A stretch of DNA of 64,000 nt from Athripsodes cinereus. Taxonomy: Eukaryota > Arthropoda > Insecta > Trichoptera > Leptoceridae. The translations under genes and the position numbers were made by a program. The DNA lies in assembly GCA_947579605.1 (NCBI GenBank), contig OX388317.1, positions 14,341,384 to 14,405,383 on the forward strand. Reading direction: 5' to 3'. Under the pieces are notes generated by a model that saw only the letters and a list, made by a program, of their open reading frames with translations, did no database searches and was not told the DNA's origin. How positions within the stretch are numbered: position 1 is the stretch's first letter; every line of letters starts with the position of its first letter. This document shows, piece after piece, positions 1 to 12,462 of this stretch.

Positions 1-20
1 CACATCGTTCTGTTCACAAT

Positions 21-686
21 ATGGAGAACTTAAAATATCGCTATATTTACGAATATGAGTTTCACCTCGGCACTAGTGCTGCAGAAACGGCTCGTAGGAT
101 TAACAATGCGTATGGGGAAGCTACTGCAAAAGAAAATACGGTACGTTATTGGTTCCAACGTTTCCGTTCTGGAAATTTTGACCTACAGAACAAGCCTCGT
201 GGACGGCCGGAGACACAAGTTGATAACGAAGAATTAAAAGCAATTGTGGAAGCAGATCCATCGCAAACCACGTCAGAGTTAGCGGCAGGCTTCGGTGTGA
301 GTGATAAAACCATTTTGATTCACTTGAAACAAATTGGAAAAGTGAAAAAACTTGAAAAATGGGTACCGCATGAATTGGTACTGCTGCTTCAGGACAACGC
401 TCGACCACATACGGCACGTTTGACGACCGCAAAACTACGGGAGCTGCGACTGGAATGTCTTCGACACCCACCATACTCCCCGGACCTTGCTCCAACTGAT
501 TACCATTTTTTTCGGAATTTGGACAACTTCATGCAAGGAAAAAAATTCAATTCTCACGAGGCTGTCCAAACGGCCTTCAAAGATTTTATTGATTCTCGCT
601 CACACACTTTTTTTAGTAAAGGAATCAATGAACTACCTTCGAGATGGCAAAAGTGCATAGATAGCCATGGTACATACTTTGACTAA
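21..686 (+). pseudogene. mariner transposase, internally deleted (221 aa open frame)
   Basis: Remnant of a mariner (Tc1/mariner, D,D34D) transposase. The open frame starts with a helix-turn-helix DNA-binding region (about residues 1-110, including a second HTH near 'SELAAGFGVSDKTI'). It then jumps from 'EKWVPHEL' straight to the catalytic core 'LLLQDNARPHTA'. The second and third catalytic aspartates are visible at D125 and D160, exactly 34 residues apart, followed by 'YHFF'. The first catalytic aspartate, normally in the segment between these blocks, is missing. Mariner transposases usually have about 345 residues, so roughly 120 seem to have been lost in frame. The protein should be catalytically dead (inference). 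It lies in the second intron of the minus-strand diacylglycerol kinase gene. The 5' terminal repeat is outside the window; the 3' repeat is at 733-764. Confidence 0.9.
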
Positions 687-732
687 ATAAAAAAATAGTT
701 TCATAAAAAAAAATCGTTTTCATTTCTGCCAT

Positions 733-764
733 ATGAAACGCCAATTTCATATGTAAGGACCTAA
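733..764 (+). repeat. mariner 3' terminal inverted repeat
   Basis: Read on the minus strand this end starts TTAGGTCCTTACATATGAAA, a typical mariner terminus, and is followed at 765-766 by a TA that would be the target-site duplication. It closes the element whose transposase remnant ends at 686. Confidence 0.75.
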
Positions 765-1103
765 TATTATTGATATAATGTGATAATATTGTCGTACTAC
801 CTAAGGGATAGGTTTCTGTGTATCCGGTCAATGTGTCTAAAGTGAATATTTATAGGTAGATAGATACCTACGTAATTATAATATTTTTATACAAGTGAGT
901 TGACATAGATAATTATATTACCACTCGAATGCCGGGGTCGGACTAGGTATATAAATTGAAACTGAATATACTCAAGTAGGTAGGTACCTACTTACCTTTC
1001 CATTCTTCACTACTGTTTATTGTAGGTTTGAGTGTAGGTACACGTGATTATCTTATAATTAATTTTAATTAAACAATAAGTTTCTTATTGGGTGTTTGCT
1101 TAC

Positions 1104-1183
1104 CTTGATAAGGCTGGGGGCGATGCTGGAACAGGCCGTTATCACCGAATTGACACATCTCTCGTGCACAATAAAGTTGCACA
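1104..1183 (-). CDS. DGKQ: Diacylglycerol kinase theta-type, coding exon 2 (second half of first C1 domain)
   Basis: 80-nt internal exon bounded by TTTCAG at the acceptor (1184-1185 is the AG) and GTAAGC at the donor (1098-1103). It encodes 'CNFIVHERCVNSVITAC' then 'SSIAPSLIK'. It enters in phase 1 and leaves in phase 0. Joined to the exon at 32872-33010 it completes the codon for V and gives an exact C1 zinc-finger pattern H-x12-C-x2-C-x13-C-x2-C-x4-H-x2-C-x7-C. C1 domains bind diacylglycerol or act as protein-interaction modules at membranes. The 'CSSIAPSLIK' tail after the last Cys is what I recognise from theta-type diacylglycerol kinases rather than protein kinase C. Later exons (more C1 domains, RA/PH-like and catalytic domains in the family) lie left of the window. 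Confidence 0.85.
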
Positions 1184-1601
1184 CTGAAACAAAACCAAAA
1201 GTCAACATTATTACACAAATGCATAATACGGAGCATAAATGATTATTCAAAGTGTACGAGAAGAAAATGAGGATAAACAGCTATGCTGAGTGCATTAAAA
1301 AAGAGAACATACTTAAGAAAGGAACTATATTATGAATGTTATAAAAGTAATGAAAATTTTTGTACGATGTGTTTTTCTTTTTTTTTTCTTTTCAAGTTTA
1401 TGGAAAGTTTCAGGATTTATTTTGGTAATGTTTTTGATATTGTTTTCTTTTTATTTACTTTTGTATTGTTTTGTAATATTGTAACAATGTAGCTCACTTC
1501 AAAACACGAGATTTTCTCTTTTTGAAGTTGAGTCATTGAAAAATAATGTTTTATTTATATGTATTTGTTAACTATGTAAATATGTTATAAAAAAAATTAT
1601 A

Positions 1602-1629
1602 AATAAATATAAAAAAAAAAAAAAAAAAA
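1602..1629 (+). repeat. AATAAA plus 19-base poly(A) tract
   Basis: AATAAA at 1602-1607 followed at once by a poly(A) run (1611-1629) looks like the 3' end of a retroposed sequence on the plus strand; its body is not recognisable. Confidence 0.4.
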
Positions 1630-3103
1630 TGAGCGGGTGAAAAGGCACGAAAAGCAATGACAATCGATCTATTCTGCTTACTAAACTGTAAAGATTATCT
1701 CCTGCATGTGGGATTGACAGTGAAATAAGTGTAGATACCATACAGAATAATATAGAATTACCAACATAATTATATGATATTATACTAGGTAATCATTGTT
1801 GATTAAGTACTTTTGTTTGGGATGTTGAATACTAGACATATAAGCAGGTAACCATGTACCTAAATAGTAAGTGCAAGTTATTTTTACGTATATTATCTTA
1901 TGTAGGTATTATGATCGATGAAAATGTAATGCAAATTACTATTATAGACTTGAATTCGTGATAAAAATATATATTTTATTAATTTATATTAACTATAGGT
2001 ACAATGGTAGAGTATGTTAAACCAAAATGTTGCCTAGTACGGATATTCAAAATCTCCTCAATATTAAATGTATGAGGAAATGCTTTGTACCTACAATAGG
2101 GAAATAATATAAACAAATTCAAACGAAATTTGAGTCATAGAAACGTCAAACTACGTTATATTGATTATGATATTTTGTATGGGAGATATTTTAATTAGAG
2201 ACCGAGAAAACAAATTATCAAATAACAATATATTGTTATTAATTTATTGACAATATATGACTATAATTCTAGGTACATATTTGTGCAACAATAAACTATG
2301 TTGACGACTAAAATATCAAGTAACAAAATGTTCATAACAGTGCTACATAAAATGGATCAGTCTATTATACTAGGTGAGTGACTGAAAATACCAAACGAGC
2401 AATGAAAAATACCGACTGAGTGACTATGTCGAGTGAATGACATAATATATCAAGAGTATAGAGTATAAGAGTAATCAACTTTTTATTATGGGAATTTTGT
2501 GTATTTTGTAAGCTATTCTTTTATTATTTTCTAAAGATAAATTGCTTTTATTTATAAACCTAAATACATCCTCACTTTGTGAAAGTGGAGTAAATCGGCA
2601 GCGGAGTTCGAAACCTTGATTGACAATTATACAACCTGGCTTCCGACTACATTGGTTTCACAATATTTTTGGTTTTATAAACATATTTCATCTAAATAAA
2701 ATATTTTGCCTGACAGTTTAAGATTTATTTCTTCGTCATCGTTTTCGGGATAATTAGTCGCTCACATTTAGTCACCCAGTGAGTAATCATAATTATTATT
2801 TTAATTTTTTGTCACCCATTTAATTGCTATATTTATTTTAAAAATATATCCACCCTGCTGTGAATATACCTAACTAGTGCAGGCAGTATTTATAGGTACG
2901 CAACTGAAATGAACATGAAGACAAAGGGCTGTTTGAATAAGAGTGCACGGGGAGTTGGGAGTCGGTATTCAGTGCAGCCAACAGTTGTTAGTACCTATAC
3001 TGTCTTTTAAGATTATCCAGGTCGGGGCGGTGGTAGTTACATATATACAGGGTGCAACTATTGCACGGAGGTAAGCAAAGGCTCAGCAACGGGGCTATGG
3101 CTA

Positions 3104-3130
3104 TGACGTCATAGGACTCCCGTGACGTCA
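3104..3130. promoter_or_regulatory. Two perfect CRE palindromes, 19 bp apart
   Basis: TGACGTCA at 3104-3111 (inside the larger palindrome CTATGACGTCATAG) and at 3123-3130. This is the ATF/CREB consensus. The sites lie in the DGK intron in a locally GC-richer block (about 3010-3240). The role is inferred. Confidence 0.45.
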
Positions 3131-4302
3131 TCGTATCGGGGTGCACAGCACACATCACATAGCACGCTGCATATTACCACCTATACTAAGCTGGACTGCA
3201 ACCTAGTTTCAATGCTCCGCACACCATCTTTGTTCTGCGGGATGCAGGTTTATAATTTATATATTTTTTATAATTAAAATCTAAAGATGTGATTTTTTAT
3301 GGATTACTAGGAGCATAAAATATTTAAGAATTATTTTTTGAAAATATTAGGAAAAATAACAGAAAAAGTCATTAGGCGGGTCTTGTTTAAACAAATGTAG
3401 GTAACTATATATCTCCATTTTTATCTAAATTTGCACCGGAAAAAAAACGAACAAAATTCTTTCTTTTCCCACCCTACGTAGGTATAAAAACAAATACAAA
3501 TATAAGTAGGTACTTACCTCAAATATAAAAATAAAATTATTGAAATGATTTTTTATGATTTTAACAGATTAGGTATAATTATAACGATTTTTTGGTCAAG
3601 TTTCGATAAATTCTAAAGACAATTTTGATACCTACATAATTTTTACGCATGTTTATTTCTTAAATAAAATATCTTATTTTGTAAGTATGTAGGTACCGGC
3701 CTATTAGAATTGTTTATCGAGAAAAACGTTAGAGAATTTGTTATTTTGAAGAAATGTTAATATTTTAAGTGGGTGTTGAATAATATATATTTACCTGTTA
3801 ATATAATAATATTAGCGAGTAATTTTATTTTACCGAATTCATTATTAATAATGATAATTTATTATCTACAATATTTCCAATTTCGAAGAAATCCAATCGT
3901 GCATATTGTGTCTATCTACTTAGCTTAGCAAAATAAATATAATAAGTAGGTATGTAATTATTTCTGTTCTTTTGCAATAAAGAAAATCGAGGCTTTCGTC
4001 ACGTAGACTTCATCTGTGAGAGTATATGCCTAGTCCTCATAATTTATTATTCTTATGGGTATCTACCGAGAATATTGTTAGCAGTAGGTATGCATTATCT
4101 ACACAATCATATAGAAGTAATGTGCGTCTCTCCAAGTGTTCATGCTGCTTATATGAATGTATATTGTGTGTATGTATGTATATACGTATGTACTATAGGA
4201 TAGGTTCCAGGGTTCGCGACCTAGTTTCTTCATTCATTGATCAAAAACTGTGCAATGAAAATCTGGAGTGCGGAATAGGGGGGGGGGGGTTGGTTATATT
4301 AC

Positions 4303-4310
4303 TGACGTCA
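4303..4310. promoter_or_regulatory. CRE palindrome
   Basis: Perfect TGACGTCA in the DGK intron. A second copy lies at 4484-4491, just before a snap-back element. Confidence 0.35.
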
Positions 4311-4483
4311 TGTTTTGTATCAGGACTTTGGGTATCGCGTCATTCAAGAACTGGTGCAGCCTAGGAGAGTGGGAGGCAAGCAGAGTGCAATCACCCTGCA
4401 GCACTTACCTATGGGTATAGGTAATATAATAACTGTTATTTCTATATTATGGGTGACACCGATGCCTCCCAAATCCAGGTGAA

Positions 4484-4491
4484 TGACGTCA
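4484..4491. promoter_or_regulatory. CRE palindrome
   Basis: Perfect TGACGTCA 20 bases before the inverted-repeat element at 4511. Confidence 0.35.
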
Positions 4492-4510
4492 TGATAGTGC
4501 AACTTCATCA

Positions 4511-4723
4511 GCAGGGCTACTCTTGACAAAACTAAACACGATCTTAATCTAGTCTTGATCTTGATCATACGACGCACGAAGTGACTATTGGCCAAAAATA
4601 CACGCAAACCCATCGCGCGTTAGCGGTAGCGCGATGTTTTTGACCATAGTCCCTTCGTGCGTCGTATGATCAAGATCAAGACTAGATTAAGATCGTGTTT
4701 AGTTTTGTCGAGAGTAACCCTGC
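4511..4723. mobile_element. Snap-back MITE, 213 bp, arms about 75 bp
   Basis: The left arm from 4511 (GCAGGGCTACTCTTGACAAA) and the right arm ending at 4723 are near-perfect inverted copies, meeting around a short centre that itself contains CGCGCGTTAGCGGTAGCGCG. No clear target duplication. A non-autonomous foldback element; the superfamily is not determined. Confidence 0.8.
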
Positions 4724-5201
4724 AGATCACTTCGCAGGCGATATTAAAAATAGAATGAACAGTAGGTATAGTGACTGTGAAGAGAATTATTTTTATATTA
4801 TTTATTTTATAGTACATAAATACAAATAAATGTTTTGCAAAGAATGTCGCAGAAAATGGTATTCTTTTAATGCATTAAATCCGCCATTTGGTCTACAATA
4901 CTAGCATACTCTGTCCATTCGAGTATATTTTATCTTTTTCATAAATAGAGGAAAAGGAAACTTGCACTAGTGAGGAATATTCTGAGAAATACAATAATTA
5001 GGTAGAAAAAGGTTAAATATTGATTGCATTTTGGTATAAGTTTGAAAATAAATATTTTTTATTTATTATTCTAATAAATAAAATCTAGATTTTTCAGCAC
5101 CAATATGAATGGCATGTCATTCATTGGTGGTTGCGATTGTGACATCACTTAGCCTCACTGATCTTTTGGTGTTTATCGTAATATATGAGGTTTAGAGGTC
5201 C

Positions 5202-5471
5202 GTGGTGTTTGAACCAGTTTTTTTTAACATTTACGAAGTGGGTACCACTCAAAAACGGTCGTTCAAATATTGTGTAGTACCAAGGTCTACAAATACAACA
5301 CCGAATAAAGTCTTTCTATGCATGCTGGCAGACTTGTCTAAGCGAAGAAAGTGGTGGCAAAGAATGAAAAGAAACCAATCTTATAATAACCTTATATCGA
5401 ATTTTAATAACCATCACGTTTGTGAGGATCATTTTGATGTGAGTATTCAGCAGTTGATTACATTTAAATAA
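5202..5471 (+). pseudogene. THAP-domain protein remnant
   Basis: The open frame contains 'FKYCVVPRS', 'NKVFLCMLADLSKRRKWW' and 'HHVCEDHFD', the layout of a THAP C2CH zinc finger (C..C near the N-terminus, then W, then C-x2-H). THAP domains bind DNA in P-element-type transposases and in proteins derived from them. The second zinc Cys appears replaced by Ser ('CVVPRS'), and the frame ends soon after the domain, so this is probably a dead fragment of a THAP-bearing transposon. No further recognisable exon was found up to 6.1 kb. Confidence 0.6.
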
Positions 5472-5479
5472 TTACTTTT

Positions 5480-7760
5480 GTTTGTTAATATCTATAACAA
5501 ATGAAAATGTTCCAACAAATGTACTATACAAACTGTCCTGTCTGTAATAAACATGTAGGTATAATAAAAGTAATGTAATTACAATTTTATTGAAAAGTAC
5601 ATAAGTAAAAACATAATCTGGTATTATCAATGTTCCTGTTTTCATTGATAACAATTTATATCACCGTCGAATTGTGAATGACAGAGTATTCAAATTACAT
5701 AAATATAATATTTGACATTAATTAAATGTTAATGCAATTCTCATTCTTTGTTCAAAAGTCGTATTTATTTTCAAAATAAAGCACGGTTATGTCATTTCAA
5801 TATTATTAAAATAGGATTTTTTTCAACTATTATGTTATTTCAATTATTAAAATAGGAATAGAAAATCTTAGGAATTCAGAAGTTTTTCAGACTCTCTTCC
5901 ATTTTCTGTATTTTTCAATAGAATATTGATTGTTTTTGTTTAACTGGCTTTGAGTACACTTGCAGATGACAAAACAAATCAGATGGTCTTAATTGAGAAC
6001 CACGTTTACACAAAATATAACAATTGTTTCAAATCTAATCGGAAGAATGATGAAGGCTTCTCAACGCTGGAGGATATTTTAAATACCACATATGGGGAAA
6101 ATTCCTGAGATGGAATAAATAGATACTTATATAAAATTTAGTCATAAACGTGTATGGAATTAAAACATCATAAACGTTTATGGAATTAAAACATCTTAAA
6201 TGTTTGTAAGAGAGTGAGTGTGTGTGAGAGAAATTCGTGGATAGGTATATATCAAAATCATAAACAATCGTTTTGAATGAAAATTAACTTTCTTCCACCA
6301 CATGTTGGTAAAAGGAACTTTGAGTGTGAAAGAGACAGATAAACAGACATATAGAGAAAAATATTTATAATTAATTTACTTTCATTATTTATACCTAAAA
6401 TTTACTTAAAATAATAAATGAAGGAATAATAACATCTACAGTATAATGGTCATAGCAAATAATTAATACGTATTTTATTTAGTGTATGTAGGTAGGTATG
6501 TCCTGAAATGGCACAACTTGCACCATTCCTGGGAAACTGATCAATGGCGCCGTGGGCTGTATGGGGTGAGGGTGTTTGCGGAATGTGGGTCACACCCAGT
6601 TCGTTGCACTTTGCTTTCTCCATTCACTAAAGGTAGGCATGCTATTTTCCATCTACCAATCCCATTTTATATGATATACCTACCCAGTAAATGTACCACT
6701 ACTAATATAGTCACGTTGCCTCTCTGCACTTATAATATTATCCCCGGGAAACTGAGGGATATCCCAGGATAGAGTATTTTAGCATTAAACTTTGCTTCAC
6801 TCAGAGCGAATTATTAACCATTGTTTCAAATATGGTTTAATGATAGTTGGGAACTTAAAGGAGGCTTGTTCTTATTATATGTTTTCAAAGGAAAAACTGA
6901 AAAGCGAGTGCAGGTAGGTATGTGTTTTCTCATAAAAATATAAATTATAGGATATAAGGAGGTTGTAGTAAAATATATTCAAATGATATTTAACATAGAA
7001 AATGTAATATTAAGTTATGAGACTAATAATTTATTTCAATGTCATAAAGATAATGAATTGATATATTTAATCAACTGAAAATACAAATGCATTCAATATT
7101 TCCAACATATAGAAGAAATTTACTTCAACAAAGGAATGTTCACGCGCATCATAGATATGAATTTCCATTTTGCAGTGACGTCATACTATTCCAGCTCCAG
7201 TTTTCGACAGAATCAAGAATGCTATAGATACTGGTATTATGACTTTGCTGGAAAGTATAGTTACCTATATGTAACATGTATACTATAAATGACCTAGTTT
7301 CAATATTATTATTATTGTGCATATCAGGTATACTGCCTACTGGTACTATATTTACGGTGTAGTGGTCTACGAAGCTAAAAATAGAACCGTCTTATATTTC
7401 ATATATAATAATATCTATGTACACAGTACCTTCATAATACTCTATGGAGGTATTGCATTCTACTGTAGGTGGTGTCTATGTTTCTATGAAGGTGGTGAGT
7501 ACTGAGTAGGTATAATGTATACTTGATGTATTTTATAAGCGAAAGCATCGGCTAATCGTACGTAAGTTTGCATTTTATCGTTAATGCATGGATTAACAAG
7601 CAGAGCTTGAAATACATCTTTGATATTTAAAAATATATAGGTATTTAGGTAGGAAAAAGAATAAAGAAGCAAACGCTTTGTAGAACAGGATGTTTAGTCA
7701 AGTGTGAAAATCTATGGAGAGTACTCGTATTAAGGTGTGATTTGATATCTGTCAGTGATA
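5480..7760. other. No gene seen
   Basis: AT-rich intron sequence. Short open frames here lack domain features. The only marked feature is one CRE palindrome at 7176. Confidence 0.5.
7176..7183. promoter_or_regulatory. CRE palindrome
   Basis: Perfect TGACGTCA in the DGK intron. Confidence 0.3.
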
Positions 7761-7971
7761 TTAAGGAATCTTCCACTAGTGAGGTAGCCAATAGACTGAG
7801 TAGCACGCTGCGATCATATAGGTATGTAGATTGTCCTCATTGTTTCATAAATAAACAAAACATTCACTCCCAATATTACATTTTTTGATACCTCATTCCT
7901 TTCTGGGGAGTGCAATACGATTCAGAGGTATTACGAAAATATCTTGATACTACGATTAATAAGGTTTACTG

Positions 7972-8052
7972 GAAGAAATTGCCTCAAGGCAATATGAAGG
8001 CTTTTTGTACAAATCTATTTTTACGATAAAGTGTTTATTATTATTATTATTA
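7972..8052 (+). repeat. LINE 3' end with (ATT)n tail
   Basis: 'TGGAAGAAATTGCCTCAAGG' hairpin region, then TTTTTGTAC.. and a TTATTATTATTATTA tail. It matches the LINE 3' ends seen minus-strand at 38.1 and 60.0 kb. Confidence 0.65.
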
Positions 8053-8054
8053 AC

Positions 8055-8600
8055 TAGATGTTCCTACCCGACGTCGCCAGGGTGAATTTCATGTCTCTTA
8101 TCTCCAATGATTTAGGCTCTGCAGTTAGTTCAGAAGTGATTCATTCAACCAAATCTTCCCTTGAATTTATGTGAATTGAAATAAAACAATTTCAGTACAT
8201 TCAGTACAATTTCAGTATTTTTAAAATTATAAAATTCTATTAGTACATTAATATCTATTTCTTGTACCAACTACTGTGATATTAACATGAAGATATTTTC
8301 TTGTAGTTTTCTTTCAAACAAACCATTTACGAACACAACAAAATAAGTCGTTGATGGTGGATAAAACTTTTTTATAAATTTTCCTTATAGCAACACGTGA
8401 CAGCGGAACTATTATACAAACGTCACTTTAATATAAAAATACAATCGGAATTTCCAAATTTTCCGTTGGATTTTTCAAAAATTTTCTTTCATGCATACCG
8501 TCTCCTGATAAATACAAACACAACACAAAAAGAATCAGTCAATTCGGTTCAGCCGTTCTCATGTTATGGGGGAACATACATGGTCAACTTATTTTTATTT
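8055..8600 (+). repeat. Degenerate interspersed repeat, RTE-like 3' region
   Basis: Opens 'TAGATGTTCCTACCCGACGT' and later has 'CGGTTCAGCCGTTCTCATGT', the same architecture as the better copy at 23337-23567. No open frame. Confidence 0.45.
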
Positions 8601-9115
8601 AGGTATATAGACAATAAAAACAAACATTCAAGAAAATCTCAGCCTATCTAGCATATTGTAAAATCTCAATACATTGAATAGAAAATGAAGAGTAAATAGG
8701 TATTTTTTTAATATAAAAATAGGTGCTTTTATTCAATTTCATTGATTAGGTATAATGGTATTTTTGTTTTTACGAGTTAGGGTGTAAAAGGTCGGTACCT
8801 ACATATAAAACACATTTAAATATACCTAAATAACGTTTTAGATAGGTAGGTACTAGTGCCTTGTTAGTTTATTATAACAGTACACTGTTACATACACGAA
8901 ATTGAAGCGTGTGGTTGAGTATTTTTGTGTAATAATTCACTGATAACAATGCGCTATTCATAAAAAATACCGCATTGCGTTTGATAATATAATTATTATT
9001 TATTAAATCTCACACTGGCAATAATAATTGAAACAAAACTAACTAACCTAGAAACAAACGGAAAAATTTATGGGCACCAATATTTATTAAATACCTATAT
9101 AAAAGTTTATTTACA

Positions 9116-9275
9116 ATACTATACTATCACGGCATATCTCTCAAGTGGAGTAGTCAGTAAACCAACTGCATGTAATTGACGCGCAAGTTGTCCTCCCCGT
9201 GCCAATAGAAAATAAGATATTCACAATTGGTGGCATACTTCATCGCTGAACTAAAGATGTCAAAGGTCTTCTACG
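9116..9275 (-). repeat. Family A SINE-like repeat
   Basis: Contains the family hallmarks: TATCACGGCATATCTC, a GGGGTAG-type block, GCATGTAAT, CCGTGCCAATA, and a terminal 'ATCGCTGAA'. Read on the minus strand it ends in the tail shared with the LINE at 57.4 kb. Confidence 0.7.
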
Positions 9276-9303
9276 TCATGTTCCAAGAATATCCGCTTTT
9301 TTA

Positions 9304-9440
9304 AGGGCATTGAAGAGAGACTCACTTCAAATCCGGATATTTATTAAAATTGTACTAACGGACCATTGGGCAGGCCTGAAGGGCCGGCCGGCCAAAACAT
9401 CCAATCGTGTGAATCTTTTACTCTCTCTCTTCAATGCCCC
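9304..9440. mobile_element. Small MITE, 137 bp, with 16-bp terminal inverted repeats
   Basis: GGGCATTGAAGAGAGA at 9305-9320 is inverted at 9424-9439. The centre holds a GGCCGGCCGGCC patch. It abuts family A at 9116-9275. Confidence 0.55.
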
Positions 9441-10142
9441 TTTTAGACGTAATTAAATTTATTTAATAAAAAGAAAAACAATAATAGAATATTAAAATGT
9501 TAAAAAAATACTCTTACATTTACTTTTTTTAAAAGAAGTTGAAAATTCACAGAAAACAGTGGAAACCTGTTTTATTTGAGTAGCCATTGAAGCACTGAAA
9601 TTAGAATATTTTCTACCGAAACAAAATTTGAATATGAATTTTTCTCGAATTTAGGAAAAAACGTTGGTTCCTGAAGTTTCCGGAACGGAATAGAACAGGT
9701 CTCAAATTTTTCCATAATTTTTTGAGTATCCTGTAAAAACCTATTTCCCACGTAAGATTTCTGACATTATCAATTCAGCAATAAGTATTATTGCGATTGC
9801 AAATAATTGCAGAGTAATACAGAGATGCTGCAACACAAGAAAAATACTTCGCATATTGTCGCTATAATCGCACGAAGTAGTAGATAAAAATATTTAATTA
9901 TTGAAATGGTTAGTACGTAAACTCGGCGAAAATTGAATGGTGAATAATAATAATAAAAGAAAGAAATGTAGGTAAGTGCGTAAAATCATGTAATTTTTAG
10001 AATATTTACAAATTTTATATTTTTTACGAAGGAATCAATTATTGAATATGGATGAGTCTATTATTATATTCCTGCATGATTTTAAGTTAGAACTGTTGAT
10101 GAAGGTGCGATTGTATGTGCCTATGTATATTAAAGATATTAT

Positions 10143-10662
10143 GTGGTGTTCTCACTTTGGCGAATATCGCCAGGGCACCTAATTATCGCCAGCCATTTGA
10201 ACCGTGTGAACAAAATGACAGCTAGTCTGAAACGATAAAAACCAGTAGAAACGATATCGTCTCGAGTTGACCACCTTCCAACTTTTTCTCTGGTTGAACG
10301 ATTTGCGCATGCGTAGATGTGCGCGGCGTCCGTAAAAACTTTCTAACCAATAAATTTTATAATGTTTCCCGCTTCGTGCCAGCCATTATCTTTGTTGTTG
10401 GTTTGTGGCGTTTGTTACATTAATTAAAAGGCACCTTTAACCTCTACTATAACATTTTCGACTAAAAATAAACACTTCGCGATCTTCATCTCGACGTCCG
10501 CCATTTTGAAAACAATGTCAAAATCAAAGCGCATCTGACAGATCGTTTCTATATCGGTGGACTGTGTGAACAGGTGTGACGATCAATGGGCGTACGGCGA
10601 ATTTTGTTTTTTCGTTATATTTTGAAATTCGCCTGGCGACATTCGCCAAATGTGAACACCCC
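10143..10662. mobile_element. 520-bp non-autonomous DNA element with GGTGTTC termini
   Basis: The left end reads GTGGTGTTCTCACTTTGGCG, with CGAATATCGCCAGG next. The right end is its inverted counterpart (GGGGTGTTCACATTTGGCG on the minus strand). ATTAT flanks both ends (10138-10142 and 10663-10667). The interior is richer in CpG than its surroundings. No transposase. Confidence 0.7.
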
Positions 10663-11397
10663 ATTATAATATTTGATATATATCAATGAGCGTCGCGGTA
10701 TAAACCTGAAAGTGCAAGTACAGAGTACAGTGTTTTCAGGCCCCGAGCTGGAGTAAAAGGCGCCCAGGGCAAAATGGTCTACTGGCATCCATTTTCACAC
10801 TAATATTGTTTTATAAACATGACATAAAAACTCTATCATAAAATTTCAATTTGGTATAAGAATTTAAAATATTTTACAATCTCCCCGGTTTAGTTAAGAA
10901 ATATTTTACAAAATTGCCAGAAGACAATATTTTGGTCGCCTAACATATTTTTTCTAAAATTCTGCGTCCCCTGAAATTTAGCGGCCGGTGCCTGAGTGTA
11001 TGTATAAGTAGATAAGTGTCTATGTCTATATGTGAGTATTGACTGTTATATTATTATGTAGGTACCTATATTGTGGTGTCTTGAATTAGATTTGTTAATC
11101 TATTTACGTACGTACTCATCATGGTCACCTGTGTATAATTAGAAACATCGGTGTAACGCCCTCATTCCCAACATATCAAGGATTCAATTTGCAGATACCT
11201 ACTCATACCCATTCATCACGGAATAATTAATCTATAGAAGTGACAGTTGAATTTTTGTTTTGCTGCAATAAATATTTATTTATTTTATTCTTTACCTGTA
11301 CGTTTGTTATATTAGCAATTATCACAAAGTATCATGAAATTATAGTGATTTAATTATACAACTGTACAAATGCACAGAAGGCGAGTTTACCTCAATT

Positions 11398-11450
11398 TAT
11401 TTATTTATAGATATTCACGGCCTAAGCCTTTTACATGTTAAAACTCTGTA
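11398..11450 (-). repeat. LINE 3' end (AATAAATAAATA tail)
   Basis: On the minus strand, 'GGCTTAGGCCGTGAATATC' runs into an AAATAAATAAAT tail, as in the plus-strand LINE tails at 21.0 and 54.5 kb. Confidence 0.5.
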
Positions 11451-11639
11451 CATATATAATGTATGTATACAGAGGAATATTAAAAAAAAGATACAAAACA
11501 ATTATACTAAAACAAAATAGGAGTAGAAAAAACGGTGTAACTAACACTAGTTAGACCTAAAACATAAATTAATAAATTAAGTATAAAATAAATTGTCAAA
11601 ATGAAAATTTCTTCGTCAATTTGCTTACTTATTTAAACT

Positions 11640-11780
11640 ATACTGTACCATCACGCCCTATCCTATAAGTGGTAAAGGCAATATAAATGTAGATTGTTCT
11701 TTCTGTGCCAATAAAAAAAGAGACATTCAGGGTAGGTGAGGTCGCTGAATAGTAGATGTTTATAATTTTATATATGAGTT
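11640..11780 (-). repeat. Family A SINE-like repeat
   Basis: Diverged copy: ACCATCACGCCCTATCCTAT, TGTGCCAATAAAAAA, GACATTCAGGGTAGGTGAGG and TCGCTGAAT in family order. Confidence 0.65.
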
Positions 11781-12462
11781 TTTACGAATACATGCCTTTT
11801 ATATGACGCAAATTTTTATTCCAGTCTAATGATAAATGTATTTCAAGATGCAAATTATGAGAAATAGGAAGAAGGGGTGTTTAAAAAGGTGAAAATTGGG
11901 GCTCAAAATATTCACAATGGAAAAGGTGCCTGAAAAGTTGAGGAGCTTAGATGTGCTGAAAATGGTATACCAGAATGACTAGTAACATATTCAAAAAAAA
12001 TAATAATAAAAGTACTCTATGGGTGAAATTTTAAGTGATACTTAATTAAATGACAGTAAACATAAAAGAAGAATGCGAGTTCTTTTCCATTCGCGATTTT
12101 CATGTGAAATTATGGGCCATTTAATATCTTTCTATATCTGTATAATCGTTACTCTCTGACATCACTGATTATGTAGGAGTACTATTAAGTGTAGCTATGT
12201 GAATAAATACAGTTTTCTATTTTGATAATAATACTTACAGACAGACCACACTTGTATAAAATTATTACTATATGAGGTATATGGATATTTTTATAGTATT
12301 ATAGGCATTAATGTATATACGTACGACAAAGCATAATTATTATATACTTGTACTCAGTACAATGAGTTTTCAGATTTGTCTATCTGTAGAAAAAATATTT
12401 CATACTGTAAGGGTGAAAATAGTAAAATCCAAAATTGTAGTTTTAATTGTATATACCATCAT

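Noticed and set aside
121..495. 124-codon minus-strand frame
   Set aside because: Shadow of the mariner transposase remnant.
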